Part shown: one piece after another, positions 47,201-62,200 of the stretch
How positions within the stretch are numbered: position 1 is the stretch's first letter
Layout: each line of letters begins with the position of its first letter
Assembly (NCBI RefSeq): GCF_020882245.1
Contig: NC_083598.1
Span: forward strand, 60,115,858-60,179,857
Source of the DNA: Rhopalosiphum padi
Taxonomy: Eukaryota; Arthropoda; Insecta; Hemiptera; Aphididae
Direction: 5' to 3'
Length of the DNA stretch: 64,000 nt
Notes under the pieces: model-generated
Told to the model about the DNA's origin: nothing
The model's input: only the letters and a program-made list of their open reading frames with translations
Databases searched by the model: none
Made by a program: the position numbers and the translations under genes

Positions 47201-50200
47201 AATGTATAGGTTATAGGTATTAGGTATTCAATTGTTTCAAAAATTAAAATATTTTAACTCTAGAAACAATTTATCAGAATATTATATATTATTATAATAT
47301 AATATTATATGTTATGAAGTATTCATTTGTTAGTTTATCACATTAGTACAAAATATTTTAATATGCAACTTTACAACCGGATACAGTTTAATTTGTAGGA
47401 ATTTTGTAAAAATCTAAATGTCAGGTGGTTATTTGATGGGATATGAAGGGCGCTACGGAAGTTCACTCGACCGCTCACAAAAAAACTGCTGAACAATAGG
47501 ATAAACTAGACTGTGTATTAATGCGTAGATCCTTTTCATGTTAATATTTCTGTTAAATCTGTAAAACATTATCCTATATTATTACGATACTTCTTAGAAA
47601 TATTGAATTATGGTTAATACTATTTATTATCGTATTGATTTTATGCTTTATTTGATTTATATTTTTAACTTTAATTTATAATATATTATTAACACCTTAT
47701 TAATTACAGTAAAGTTATATTATTCAGTACAAAATAAGTTTTATACAGGATGAGTGAAATTTATTATTTTGTCACAGTTAATAGCTAGGAAAAGTACTAA
47801 ACCGTGAACATCATTTATACGTCATAGAGTATACTATAACATCCGGTTCTCTCATAACCAATATATTAATAATATTATTAAATATATCTATCTTCAAAAC
47901 CCTGTTAAGTAATATTTGATTTGATGTTCTGAGTATTATAGATGATAATAATCGTAATTAATTATAAATACAATATTGAGTATATTGTGTAAAAACGTTT
48001 ATAGAATTTTATATTGGTAAATTGTATGTATAATAACATGTAATGTATATTAATTTATAACAAGACGTCTAAAGATGGGATTTGGATGTGTTTTGCATTT
48101 ATTTTCTCTCATTAGAGTTAGTTTTAATAATAAAAAAAAGTGATGCAGATGGTCACATCTGCTTACTGCTAACAAAAATTATATAGTTACTACTTAAATT
48201 AGGATATTATTGAAATAATAATTCAAGTAACTCTAATAGATTCTATGAATAATATTATTGTTACATGTCCATCTTATGTTGTATGATATTATTAATATTA
48301 TATGTATCTAGTTTTATTTTACTAGCATACATTTATTGCGAGTGGTTCGTTTTTCAAAAATTGTGTAATTTAAAATCAGCAAAATTTAATCGCTAGGTTA
48401 TTATTATGTGTAATTATTTTGCAGTACGGAATAATTGAATCAAGTGGTCGGGATACTTGTACATATTTCGCTGTGAACAAATATTTATTGAACGTTTCCT
48501 GTCTTGTTGCAGACAATAGAAGTTAATTGTAATTTATATAAAACTTTAATCCTTGGTTCATACGTGAAGAAAATGAATCTTTCAAATCTTTGTATATTTT
48601 ATATAACCATGTACGTTGTTCCCTTCAGCCCTTGGTGGATAAAAATAAGTTACATTTGACGTTGTCTTATTAATTTACTTTTTCCAAATTAATTATCTCT
48701 AATACTCAAGATTAAATGTAATAAATTAATGTAAATAATATGCGTGCTTTTTTACTTCTTCGAGCTACACAAAAAGTCTAAGCCCTTAATACATAATCCG
48801 TGTAGTGGTGTACATAAACATTTCTGAAGGGAAGAGAAGTTTTATACTGAAACATATCGAAAATTAGTGTCTATAGTATTTAAGTAGACGCTAAATTGTC
48901 AATACTTAATAATTAATCGTGATGAAATATCTAAGTTACGATTAAAAATGTAAGTTTAAAATTTAAATTATTAACAGTTTTATAGATGTGGTTACGTAAG
49001 TGTGGCTTATCTTTTAAGGTCAGGTACTTAAAATATGAACAAAAATTACAAACTACTATTGCTTATATTCAATTAATATTCATTATTTGTTTGTTGATGT
49101 TTGATAGATTTTTGAATTCAAATGGAAACTCAAAATATTACCTTTCTAAATTACAAATTGAGTTTTATTGGATATACGTTTTAGGTATACATTAAACATG
49201 TATTTAAAATTCCTATTACAAAATTATTTTAAATCAAATAATTGTTTATTTAACATTTGAAAATATTTATATGCTCAGAGCAGAAAACATTTTTTTTTTA
49301 AATGAGAGTGTTATCTTTTTATATATCTACCTAGTTATATTTTATAACCTTTAATATTAATATATTGTATTACCTAAGTAAAATGTAATATTTAATATGG
49401 CCTTATTTAAGTTTATTCTAGTCTATTATTCTAACTCAAATGTTTATGTTTGATGTAATAAAGAAGTGTGATCAGTACGTTTAATAATAATTATTGCTAC
49501 TAAACAAAGTCAAATTGATATGAAGGGGTTCTCGACCCGCATTTGTGGATTGACTAATAAGTAACCCTGACTATTATTTTATCGAATTAATATATTGTTA
49601 GGGTCCCGGATGATGTACCGTGTGAATTTTATTGCCGTGGATCTGGTCAACATCGTTCAATTTAAATAAAAACAAAAATGTATTAATTATTTACTACTTA
49701 TTTCATTTAGCCAACAGTTGTTAGTTAATATATATTTTGTTTTGTTCTGAGTGAGCATTATAACTAATAAAAATTCAATATTTTTATTTATCACTATTAA
49801 GAACAACGTTTTTGTTATTTAATCAGTAATTTCTAAATTGTAGTGGATCAAGTTAAGTATTACTTTTTTTCCGCCTTATCTGTTTACGCTATTAACTATC
49901 GAATTAATTATTATACTCAATGCATATTTTAAAAACTTCAAAACTAGAATATATTTTGTATTCCATATTTAAGTTGGTCCTGTTATTTAAATTATTGCAG
50001 TATGCCTAATATGTACCTATGCAACTTAAATAAATATTTAATTATACCATTATGTATTTATATTTTAAATTGTCATTTGTTTTTTATATAACTTTTTAAT
50101 TGTATCCTTGTTATCATTGGTATCAAATGTAATATCAAATCTACGTTATTTTAAATGATTTGAATATTTTCTTCTAATGTATCATTAGACTATATTAGAG

Positions 50201-53200
50201 TTTAAAATTATACAAGTACCTTGTTTGTCCGTATTTTTGTATGACGTATGTACTTTGCTCCACGTCTTATCCTTACTCAGTATACGCATATTAATTTTTT
50301 TTTCAAATTTACTTTAAATTTAAAAGTTGATCAAAATATATTAATAAATACCTATTAATGCATTAAGATACTTCTAAAAATATCTGTATTTGTATAGGTA
50401 TCCACATTCGGCACAAACTAATGTCAAATTTGAATTATTTTACTATTTTATTGCATCTCTAACAAAATATATTATTTACACCTTGGAACCCTAGATCATA
50501 ATATATATTCAGTTATCGTACTTTAAACTGTTGTTTTTTCTGTAATTTTTTTTGATATATTGCAGGTAAATCACAATTAATTTTGTCGTACGAAAATACG
50601 ATTAGTGTAACACTCAAATTTTATTATTTATGGCAATCAGCTAAAGGGTGGATTACAAAAATGATCTGGGATTCATTGATCTATGTTAGAATGTTGTAAC
50701 TTGCAAGGCCGCATCCAGAAATTGTTTTCGGGGTGGGGGGCGTTCAAAACTTGTATAATTTACATTGTATATTTACTGAATTTAGGTAATGATAATAATA
50801 TTTTCATGTAACTTGTCAATTGATTATAAATATTATACCGCGTGCCTGCGAAAACAGGGTACATTTAATCACTCATTAGTTATTACTTATTAGTTTATTA
50901 ACCTATAAATATTTTTCAACTCTGTCTGCGGGACGTTAAACTAGACTAATCGGTCATAAATTCCTATGACTTATAATTATTTTAACTCATGGCATGCACA
51001 ACACACTTAATTTTTTTTTTTAATGACAACCATCGTTTTGAATATAATTTTCGAGTTAATCAATTATTTTCAAGCAATTTTGATCTTGTATTCAATACTA
51101 ACGTGTTTTTTTTTTATATTCTAAGCACAAGCACCTTATGATACATGTGGGCGGTTTCTCCACACAAGCCCTTCTGTTAAATTGTATTTCTTTTTATAAC
51201 TATATCTATTATGCTTCTTATACTTAACACTGTATAGATTGTATAAAAAAAAAAAAAAAATTATTTACTATTTATGAATTAGTATTTTATTTTATTTTAT
51301 TTTTACACATTTATGAAATTACATAATTTTTTTTAACAGTATTATATATTTTTATTTAAAATTTAATTTATAAATATTTTATATCAAATTATAAATTTAT
51401 TAATAATAAATATATAATGTATCATAATATGGTGCTTAAAACGAAAAAAACTCATCTAAAAAAAAAAACAAATTTAATACATTTTTTAAAAAATTATTCC
51501 CATTCACCAATTTTGGGTTTAGAATACAATTTGATAGATCAATCAAAAAAATTGATTAACACAAAAATGATTTTCAAAATGAGGATTTTTATTTTAAAAA
51601 CAAAGTTGTGTTGAGCATGCACAAAATACAGGAGTTCAAAAAATTGTAAGCCATAGGAATTTACGACGGATACACGGTATAGTAATTCATTATAATCAAT
51701 GGTAATATCTATAATCGTAGACCGTAGTGTATAATACTGCAGTTTGAAATGAGAATTAGCAATTGTATTAAAATCCATTATCCGTATAGTTATCGCTTTT
51801 ATAAACTGTTAATTTGTTGGAATTTCTCAAACTGTAGAATAGTGACTATAAATAAATTATACGAACTCCAATATTTCGCCGCGGCCGTTTCTCTGCCCTA
51901 AAGAATTATCCTTCCTACGAAATATTAATATCAATAATGTACTTATCATTTAATATACAACTATAAATACTAACATTATAACCTTTTTTCATTTTCAGAT
52001 ATTTTGCATGCATTCATTCCTGATTAATAAACTTTGAGTTGTGAAACATCAATTTTGATATATTAGGTCAAAAAACTTGAACATTCATTACAATGTTACT
52101 CCTTTCAGTTGTTATGATTTATTTCGTAATTAAAAATTAATTTAATGTTCAATTATTAAAGCTAAAAATTGATAATTTAAACAAGATTTTTCATAAGTAG
52201 TTCATATTGTAACCAAAACATCAAAATAATAGATAAATATGGTATTTTTTTTTTAATAGCTATTTAAAGTTGAAATTTGGGAAAAATAAGATTTTTAAAC
52301 AAAGAATAACGATCTTAGTAGTTATTTTTTTATAATTTAAAAATAATATTCTTGAGTACTTGACATTTCTAAAGACCTAAAGTTAAGACCTATATTATTA
52401 TATTTTAATTTTTAAACACACAATGACGTTTTTAAATGCAATATTTTGGTTAAATATTAATTCTACCTATTGTACTACTACTACTTTAGTATGTAGACTG
52501 TAGATAGCACTCTGTTGAACCTTGTACTGGTAGTGTCGAGTTTTTCACTATGATGGGTGTATTAAATTTTAATACATCATTCAATCATTGTACGCTAAAA
52601 AAAGATTCTGAACGTGGATAGTCTATCAACCTATATATAGGCTATAGCACTAAGTATATTTTATATTTTTGATATTTATATTAGCTAATGTAATTTATTC
52701 TACTATTAGTAATACAGTAGATTGATTTAATATTTGCGAAAACATTTCATTTGAAAAATATAACAAAATATAATAATAATATACGTCAATATTTTATGTC
52801 TCAACAAATAATATTTTTGAACTATAACAAAATGGATATCGTTATTTATAGTTTAAATGTGTAATTTTGTCCAAATTCGAACTTGAAATGTCAATAAAAA
52901 ATAATTATGCTTATATATTTTTAGATTATTTTTGTTTTCGTATGAATTACTTATATGAGAGATCCTGTTTTAAATTCTCAATCATTAGCTGTAAAAATTG
53001 TACATTTTATTAATTTTTCAACTGCATGTCTGCATGCATATTTTCGCGATTTTTATGAATTTTATCAAAATTTGAACTTTAAATGTTTATAATTATAAAA
53101 TTATAAAAATAAATTGTACTTAATATATGTATTAGTATTTCTACATATCTATAACTGTAAGAACAACTTGTATTACATTTTCACGTTTTTTAATTGAGCA

Positions 53201-56200
53201 AAAAGTTTTTTATGATTATGGATGTTTATATTTTATAAATATAATAAAATGAAAAAATATACATATATTAAAAAAAATTAGGTAGTGCTTTCACTGGATG
53301 GCTTCTTCCCTCACGTTTTCATGTACAAAATTTATTATATCACATATTCTTATTGTGCCCAAGGGTACAGATTGTATATTTCTTGTTAAAAATTAAAAAA
53401 AAAAAAAAAATATAATAAATCTCTAATTAACTTAAAAATAAGTATTATTGAAATTCAAAATTTAAACGCTTAAAAAAATATTATATCCACAAATATATTA
53501 TTTTTTAATTGATAAACGAACTTAATTAATATAAGGTATCTTGTATTAAATTTTTAAACATTTTTAATCCGTGAATAATTTTGTTATCAATATTTATAAA
53601 AAAAAAAAAACTAAAAAAATGGAAAATTGTATGTCTTTAATAAATAGCTCAAAAATCAAAATTATAGTATGTATAGAAAATATCTAAAAAACAGAAAATT
53701 TCAAGTATCAGAAAAAAAAACAAAATCTATTACCTATGTCAAAACTAGGATTTGTGTAAAAATCCAAGATTAAAAAAATTATTAATTATATTTGTAAATT
53801 TAGATTTTAAAACTATTTTCATTAATTATACCTTTTATTAAAACAATTTAATTGCTTAAAAACCATATTAGTGATTATTGGATGGGGTGGGGTTCGGGGT
53901 GTACACTAATTTCTTGTTAGGTTAAAAAACTAAAGAATTTGAAACTTTAATATTAATAAATATTGTACCTAGACATATGCTTGAACATTAAAATGTATTT
54001 AAATGACTCTTTTTGGTATCCATAATATTAGCTAACAAGATAAATAATTATACAATGTTACATTGTAATTTGTAAAAAAGTTACTTTACATGTTTTGATA
54101 TTATATGAAGCAGTAAAAGTACTCACTATCTTTATTTAACATTTAATTATAAATTCCTACATTTATAATTGTACTTTTTTTATACTAAAAAGATATTTTT
54201 GTTTATTTTTCAGTGTATTAGAGGATGTACTCTCTGGAACGAAGCACTTGATAATAATTGTTCAAAAGTTTGTGTAAGTTAATGTAAATTTTATTAAATA
54301 ATTTCATACTTAAAACTATATTTATTAATACAACTTTAAATATATTATAGGACAATTTTAATGCAAATCATATATCTCAAAGCAAATTATATTGTATTGC
54401 AGGATGTAATGATGCTATTACTTTATACTTTCAAAAACTCCAGTGTATGTTTAATATTTTCCTAGTTAATTTAGTAATTTATTCAATTATAATATTAATA
54501 ATATCAATATAATATATTATATTTAGTTGAAATTGGTCCTTTACCATCACCGACATTAGTACCAGATTCTCTGTTTGATAAATCTCTTAAGCTTCAATGG
54601 AAGGGTGTAAGAAGGAAAAATTTTAAATACAGAGTTCAATGGAAATTAGAAAATAATCCAGGAAATTGGCAATACTGTCAAAAAGAGACATGGAACAATG
54701 ACTCTATTATACAATTGGACAATCTTCGGCCTTATACAAATTATCAAGTACCTACTAATTAATTTTATGAGATTATATTCTATAATATATTATTAGAATG
54801 TTTGATGACTTATATCAGGCCATCAGGGGTCACCAAAAGGGTGGCCCACGAACCAATGTTATCCAGCCCGTAGACTAAGAATAAATAACATATACTATAC
54901 GACAATATTAAATGTACTAAGAATCTTTATGGCTCGCGAAAAATTTTCAGATTCCTAATGTGACCCTTAAAAATATTAATTGGTGACCCCTGACTTATAT
55001 TTAATAATATTAATTCAAGATAAATTAGTTTTATTCTCTTATTTGTTCTTTATAAATAAGTATTTAACTATTGATCAATTAATTAACTTTGCTATCTGTT
55101 TTTTTATTTTATTTATTTTATCATCAATACTTATATACCTAATTGTTTTTATCTTTATTAGTTTCGTGTGGTATTATTATTAACATGGTCTGGAATGATG
55201 CAGTTTGTGGTTTCTGAACCAAGCGTGGTAATCAGCACACATCCCAGCAGAGTACCACCTTCAATGTCACCAGAAATTGTGAGAACAATTCCTGCAGATT
55301 CTAGTATATCAGTTACATGGGCTGCTATTCCTTTTCCTTTAGCCCCAATCCTTTCCTATCACTTGACCATCCAAGAACCAACAAAAGAGTACACCATCTT
55401 CAAGGTCAGAAAATAATATGTACATACAATATCTGTTTGGCTTATATGTTCTTCTTCACCAAAATGCATGGTCTTCAAAGCACAAATCAATACTACTTTT
55501 ATTTAATGTCTAAGAAATAAATTTAATTAGTTCTAATAATTGATATTCTGTTAAACTAAATCTACTATACTATTAATTAAATGTAAATATTTTTATATTA
55601 TTTGGACTAATTGTATTTCATAAGTCAAGTCTAAATTTGCTTAGTATCATTAATAGAGATTCTATAATGTATATTATATAAAATACTATATCGTAATATT
55701 TATTGATATTTTAAATTCTGATTAGATGAAGTATATTTTTATTATTATTCATTTATACATCACCTTTTAGAGCAGTAAAAATATTTCAATCTTGAACTTA
55801 GAGTGTAATTCACATAGAAGGTTTGTATTTGGGAGCTCAAAAGTAAAAAAATAAAAATACTTTTCAAGATAATAGAAACTGGAATATTTACGTGATACTA
55901 AAATTGATTATTTATTTTGTTGTATTTTAAAAATGAGTACTTAAAATTGTCACAAATTATTTATATTACCATTTTCTTGACATATACAATCTTTAAAATA
56001 TTTTGGTTTTTTTTTTATCTATTTGTAAACAATTCACAAGTGTTACATTTTTAAAATTTATGTTGATAGACTTTTCAAATCAAAATACTCCAAAGCTTAA
56101 TACAAAAATTATAATCTTTACATATAGCAATTCTAAATTATTGGGATTGGCAAAAAAAATTATTTGAGGATTTAATTCAAATTTTGACAAAATTCATCAA

Positions 56201-59200
56201 AATTATGATCAATCACAATTTATTTTGTTAAATGTTATGAACATTTTAATTTTAATAAGTACATAAAAACACTTCTTTTTATAGGCATTTTAAGTTGAAA
56301 TTTTGACAAAATTAGATATTTGAATGAAAATGTATGACTTTTCCTTGAATAAATAAAGCTATTTTTTTGTGTTATTTATAAAATATTAATTCTATTATCT
56401 TAAAACTTGTTGACAATACAATTTAAAAAATATTTAGCCTTATTTTAAGTTAATTATATTTATATACCTAATATTTTTACATATGTTGTTGGGAAAAATT
56501 AGTTCAACATACATTATTATTAGTATTATAAATAAATTATAAAATATTCTTAGAAATTAAGTCTAAGAGCACTTTTTTTTGTTCAGAATCATTTGCCTTT
56601 GAATTCAAATATAACATATTTATTACAGTGACATTCTAAATGATGAATTGCACATATAACTTACTATACAGCAGAGCAATTTCCGTGTTACCATTTTCTT
56701 TAACTCAGTTATAATATTGTGGTATTTGGGATTTTTGATATTTTTAACCTTTCATTTCTTGTTTTAGTACAAATTTTATAGTAATTTATGCTTTTAGTTT
56801 ACCTTTATCCATGTTAATTAATAAATAATTGAATGTCTTATTAATGTATTATAATATTTAACTTTCTAATGCATTATTAAGTATCAAATATTTTATTTTT
56901 TATTAATTATCTGTTTTTATTTTATTAATTAGATTGATTTATTTTCCTTAAACTAATATTCTATAACATTTAACACTTCTCTTAGTATTTATCTATCATC
57001 TATTTTTATTGTTGTATTTTCTATCTTTTAAATGTTTTATATTTATTAAATGTAATGATACTATTTAGGAAATATTGACTGGCAAAGAAAATGAGACAGA
57101 ATTTTTTTACATGTTCCGGAATTTGGAATCTGCAAAAAATTATTCAATTTCACTTGCTGCTAGAAATGAATATGGTGTTGGTCCAATGACCAATGTTTTT
57201 GTCAAAACCCTACCTACATCAATGAGTAAATAATATGTTGTTTATTAGTCTGATTTATAATTTTAAAATATTTCATAAATTAATATTCTGTGATTCATTA
57301 TTTATTTTTAGTAAAATATACTCCCGAACCTGTGCACTTATTCCTTGTATCTAATCATGATATATATATGAAAACTATAGAAATGATGGATACTCCTATT
57401 AGTGTTTATTTCACAAATCAAACAATCAATAGTATGTATGAGTATTATTAAAAATTATTTTATATTTTATTTATGTTTTGAACTTAAATAAAAATGTATC
57501 TTAGGTGTATCAATTAATATACGTACAAATACTACTTATATTTTGGATTCTTCGGGTTCTTTACTATCATTGTCTAACAACAAGATAAACACTTTATTAA
57601 CAACAGAAAAAGAAATATTAATGGACACCACTATTGATTGGCTAAATAATTACCTATATATTTTAATGTCATCAAAAACTAATAGAAATTCTATAGTCTA
57701 TAGTATAAAGAAATTTGATTTAGAACAAAAAAAAATAGAAGAAATAATTTCTGGATTTGAATATAAACCACTCCAAATAGAAGTTGATCCTTGCAATGGG
57801 TAATTATTTGATTGATTATAAAATATATATTTTTATTGTTATTATATTTATTTAATCTCATTGAAATCAGATACTTATTTTGGACAACAAAATTGGGTCT
57901 CTATCGTTTGGACTTAAGTAAAAAAGCAAAAAACTTAAAAATGTCTAGTATGTTAATTCTACAAAATAAAAATATTGGACCATTTATAATAGACAGTACA
58001 AAATTTTGTTTAATGGTGTTATTCCCAAAGAATAACACAATAATGTCTGTTTCTTTAGATGGGTAAGTTTTTAAAACACAATTACTAATGATAATCATTA
58101 CCCAATATAGATGTATGTTTTTTGATTGCATTTGTGGACTGTGATGATCAACATTTTGCTTTTTTCTATTTATTTCCAAAATTTTAATTTATATACAAAT
58201 TCTAAACAATGTGGAAATATTTTTATTTTTGATAAAAATTATATTAAACATTATATAGGTACAATATTAATATAATATAATATGCATTATTGTTCTAATA
58301 TCTTATCTATATTTTTTTTATTAATATCTGTTGCTTAATAATACATTTTTGTTGATTTATTTTTATATTATAATAGTTTTGGTGACTATAATTTAATATT
58401 TTAATAAAATTGTATTATATTAGTATATTCGATACATTTTTCAAATTATTATTCTTGTTTTTAAAAGCTTTTTTAAATCTAAATATTTTATAATATATAG
58501 ATGATATAAAGATTAGTGCATCATGATATAAAGCTTATTTTTTATCTTGTTTGTACTAGTATTACGTTTTTTCTTTGTTGCTCATAAAGTAATTTATGTT
58601 GACCACCACTTACTCATATTTCTTTGTCAAATGTATTAAATTACGACAAAAAATTTATTTTTTTGTAGTTGTTAATATTATTTTTTAAATTAATCTCTTT
58701 AAATTTTATGAACATTGACTATCTTAGATATTTTTGTACTTTACAGTCAAGATGTAATAGATATTAGAAATAACACAATAACTGCCTTGTTTAACGATGC
58801 AATAACCTTATCATATGTTAATGGATCATTTTATTGGTCAAATGGTTCAGTATTGATGGGAGAAGACTATTTTATTAATGAACAAAAATACTATCAAAAT
58901 ATTTATCCAGCTATGCATTTTTCCTACAATTTAATTTTATCTAATTTTACTGATCAACAACCAATACCAATTCCAAGAAATCCACCACAGTCTTTGCAGG
59001 CAATTTCTACATCTAGTAAACTAAAGGCTACTTGGCAGGTTCCGCATTTATTAGGTGGACAAGGTAAAATACAAATCAATTACTATTTTGACAGTTATTT
59101 AGAAATGGAATACACTATAATTTACATTTGTAGGACGTAATTCATGGCAAGGATGGGGTTATTTGTTCTCAATAGAATTTGAAAATGGAACAAACTGGAA

Positions 59201-62200
59201 ATATATTGATACTAATAAAACAGAAGTGTTAATAAATTCGCTATCACCAAATACAAATTACATAATAAAAGTTGCTGCTTATTCGTCATCCGGTCAAGGA
59301 CCATGGTCGTCAGAGTTTGTAGTAAAAACATTAAATCACAATGTTTCTGTACTTTGGGGAAATGCACAACAAATTTTGATATCTGATATCATGGGTGATT
59401 TTATAGAATCAATTTCAATTAATGAAGATGAAGTAAATATATATATGTGTTTTATATTGTTTTAACATAGTATTAACTAGAAAATATTTTGGACAAAATA
59501 TTGTACATCTGTCTTACACATTGATTCACTTTGAATTTTATGATAGATATGATAATATTCTTAGCATTATTCAAATATTATTTTATATTGCAATATATTG
59601 AGAAAAAATGAGATTATTTTCTGCATTTTTTTTTTTTATAAAGCTAGTTAATTTAATTGATACATTGTATTTTGACAATTATTTGATAAATGTTACTTTT
59701 TATTTTCTAGATCAGTATTAAAAATTCTTCATTAGATGATGTTGCTTGGTATGAAGATTGTGTTTTTTATGTAGTTAATTCGAGTAAAATTAATTGGCTG
59801 AATTTAACAAGTCGCCAAGGAAGTACATTAGAAGATATTAATAGTGTTCAAAGTATTGCAATTGACTGGTTAGGTCGCAAAATATATTGGGCAGATCCAT
59901 CAAAACAATCAGTAATAAATATTTGTATTTCAATTAATTAATGAATACTAATAGTACTAAGTGTTAATTTTTAGATATTAAGAGAAAATTTATTTGGAGG
60001 TCAAAGAGAGTTGCTTTTAGCATCTAATATTGCTAAAGAACTGAAAGTAGAATCTGTTGGTGGTTATTTATATTGGTCAACTGGGTTTGCAGTTAAGTCT
60101 TCAAAACTCAATGGAAAAGAACAACACAGTTATTATAGTACAGATTACTTTACTGGAAAAAGGGGTATAATACCTGAAAATAAATTAAATTTTAAAATTT
60201 CAATTATTTAAAAAATAATTTTTATGTATGTTTTTACATTTAATTTTAGTTATGAGTTTAGCCGTGGATTCTGTTGGTAGTTGGGTATATTGGATACTTC
60301 GAGAAAATGAAAAATCAAAATTATTCCGTGCACCGACTGCGGAGAAGCTAAATGATTTAAATAATCCAAATCCTATTAAAGAATTTGATAACTCATGCAC
60401 TCAAGGTATACAATATTAATATAATGTGCATTAGAAGTAGATATCAAGTTATTTTGTTTTATATCCAGGACCTTTATTCTATGTAGACCATCATTTGCTG
60501 TGGCTTCAAAAAGGCAATGACATAATGATGAGTGATACAGATGGCCAATATCCTGCAATTATACGAGCTATGAATTTAAATGGTATTCAGACATTTAGCG
60601 TGCGTGATCAATACGCTCATCCAAAACCAAAAGGTACATAGTATAAATAAAACAAATTTATAAATATAGTTAATAATAATAAACAAAAATAGTCATAACA
60701 TATTAATTGATTGTTTTAAAATTTTAAAATTGTATTTTCTTATTATGTTCACAGTAATTTTATGTTTAATAAAATAAATAGTAATATTATTTTATAATTT
60801 TGTAAGTGACTATATTACATACACCGATGTTAAGATACGCATTTTTTTTTTAAAATATGAATATTTATTTATATTTAATTATTACCATTTAAATATATGT
60901 ATTGTTATTTAGGTTTAGAAACAAATGTTATTCCAGAAGAAGTGGACATAAGAATGATAAAAGTTAATCCTAGAGTTAATGAAAGTGTGTATGAAATCAT
61001 CTGGGAGCCTGTTAAAACTGTTAACCATGGATTAGTTTCTTATACTGTTAAAGTTTTGGAAAAAGAAGACAGTAAAATTGATTCTCTAGTTAGTATTTAA
61101 GTTTTAATTATATTATACATAAATATAATTTTTATAGATAAACATAATACTTACATATCATATATTTACCGTTATTATATGTAAATTCAGGTTTATACTT
61201 GTCAATATCAAGAAAAGGTATTTTCTATATTATATATGTCACGTTCATTTTATGTTCTGATCCATTTCGTGAACTGGATAAAATTTCTATTTATAAAGCA
61301 TTTTATTCGATAAAGCAAAAGTTAGGTATAAGGGGTAAATGTGAAATAAACAAATTTATCTGTTTTAAATCAAATCTAAAATGTAATAACCCATATTCAA
61401 ACAAAAAATAAATTGCGTGCTTTGCAATTTTACTTAATTATTTATTTTTATTATTATTATTTACAACATAAATTTACCTAATAGTTATCTATAACTAGAA
61501 TGCATAAAAATTATTCAAATATTATTTGTTTCGTCATGTGTATGTACAGATTATGGAACAATTTCATTACTACTAAATATCCGTATCCATTTTGTGAAAT
61601 GGATGAATTTCACAAAATAGGTTAGAACGCAAAATGGACGCAACATGTACAATAATTTTTTAACAGACCTACCTAAAAATTTAACTTGATTATATTAAAA
61701 TATGACATCGACTAGTCAGTGTGAATCCATTTTATGATATATTAAGCATAGTTACTACTAATTACTAATGATTTAAATTTTTTCTTATAGTTTGAAACAC
61801 CAAATACTAAAGTATTAGTTGACAGTACACCTTTAGAAATCAGTATCAAAGCTTCTACAGTTTGGGGTTCGTCTCAAGTAGTAACAGTTTATTCACCAAT
61901 TCCTACTGTACCAACAGACATACGAATTTTTGCAAACTTTAGTTATGATAATCATACTATGAATATCATACTTCAACATTCTATAATTCAAAATGTTACA
62001 AACTATGAAGTTAAATGTTATTATCAACTAAAAAATGTTTGGCAAGTGTGTTCAAAACAATCTATTGTGTCTACTAACACACAAACAAAATGGACAGGAC
62101 TTTCTATTTATTCAGATTTAATGTTTAAAGTAATATTTTGTTATTTTTATTATTAATAAACTGTGTAAATTTAAAAATTTTGTTTTAAAATAGATACGAG

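Noticed and set aside
61199..61411. 70-codon frame within Sevenless intron 17, considered as an extra exon
   Set aside because: It lacks ROS1-type content, and exons 17 and 18 already join in phase.
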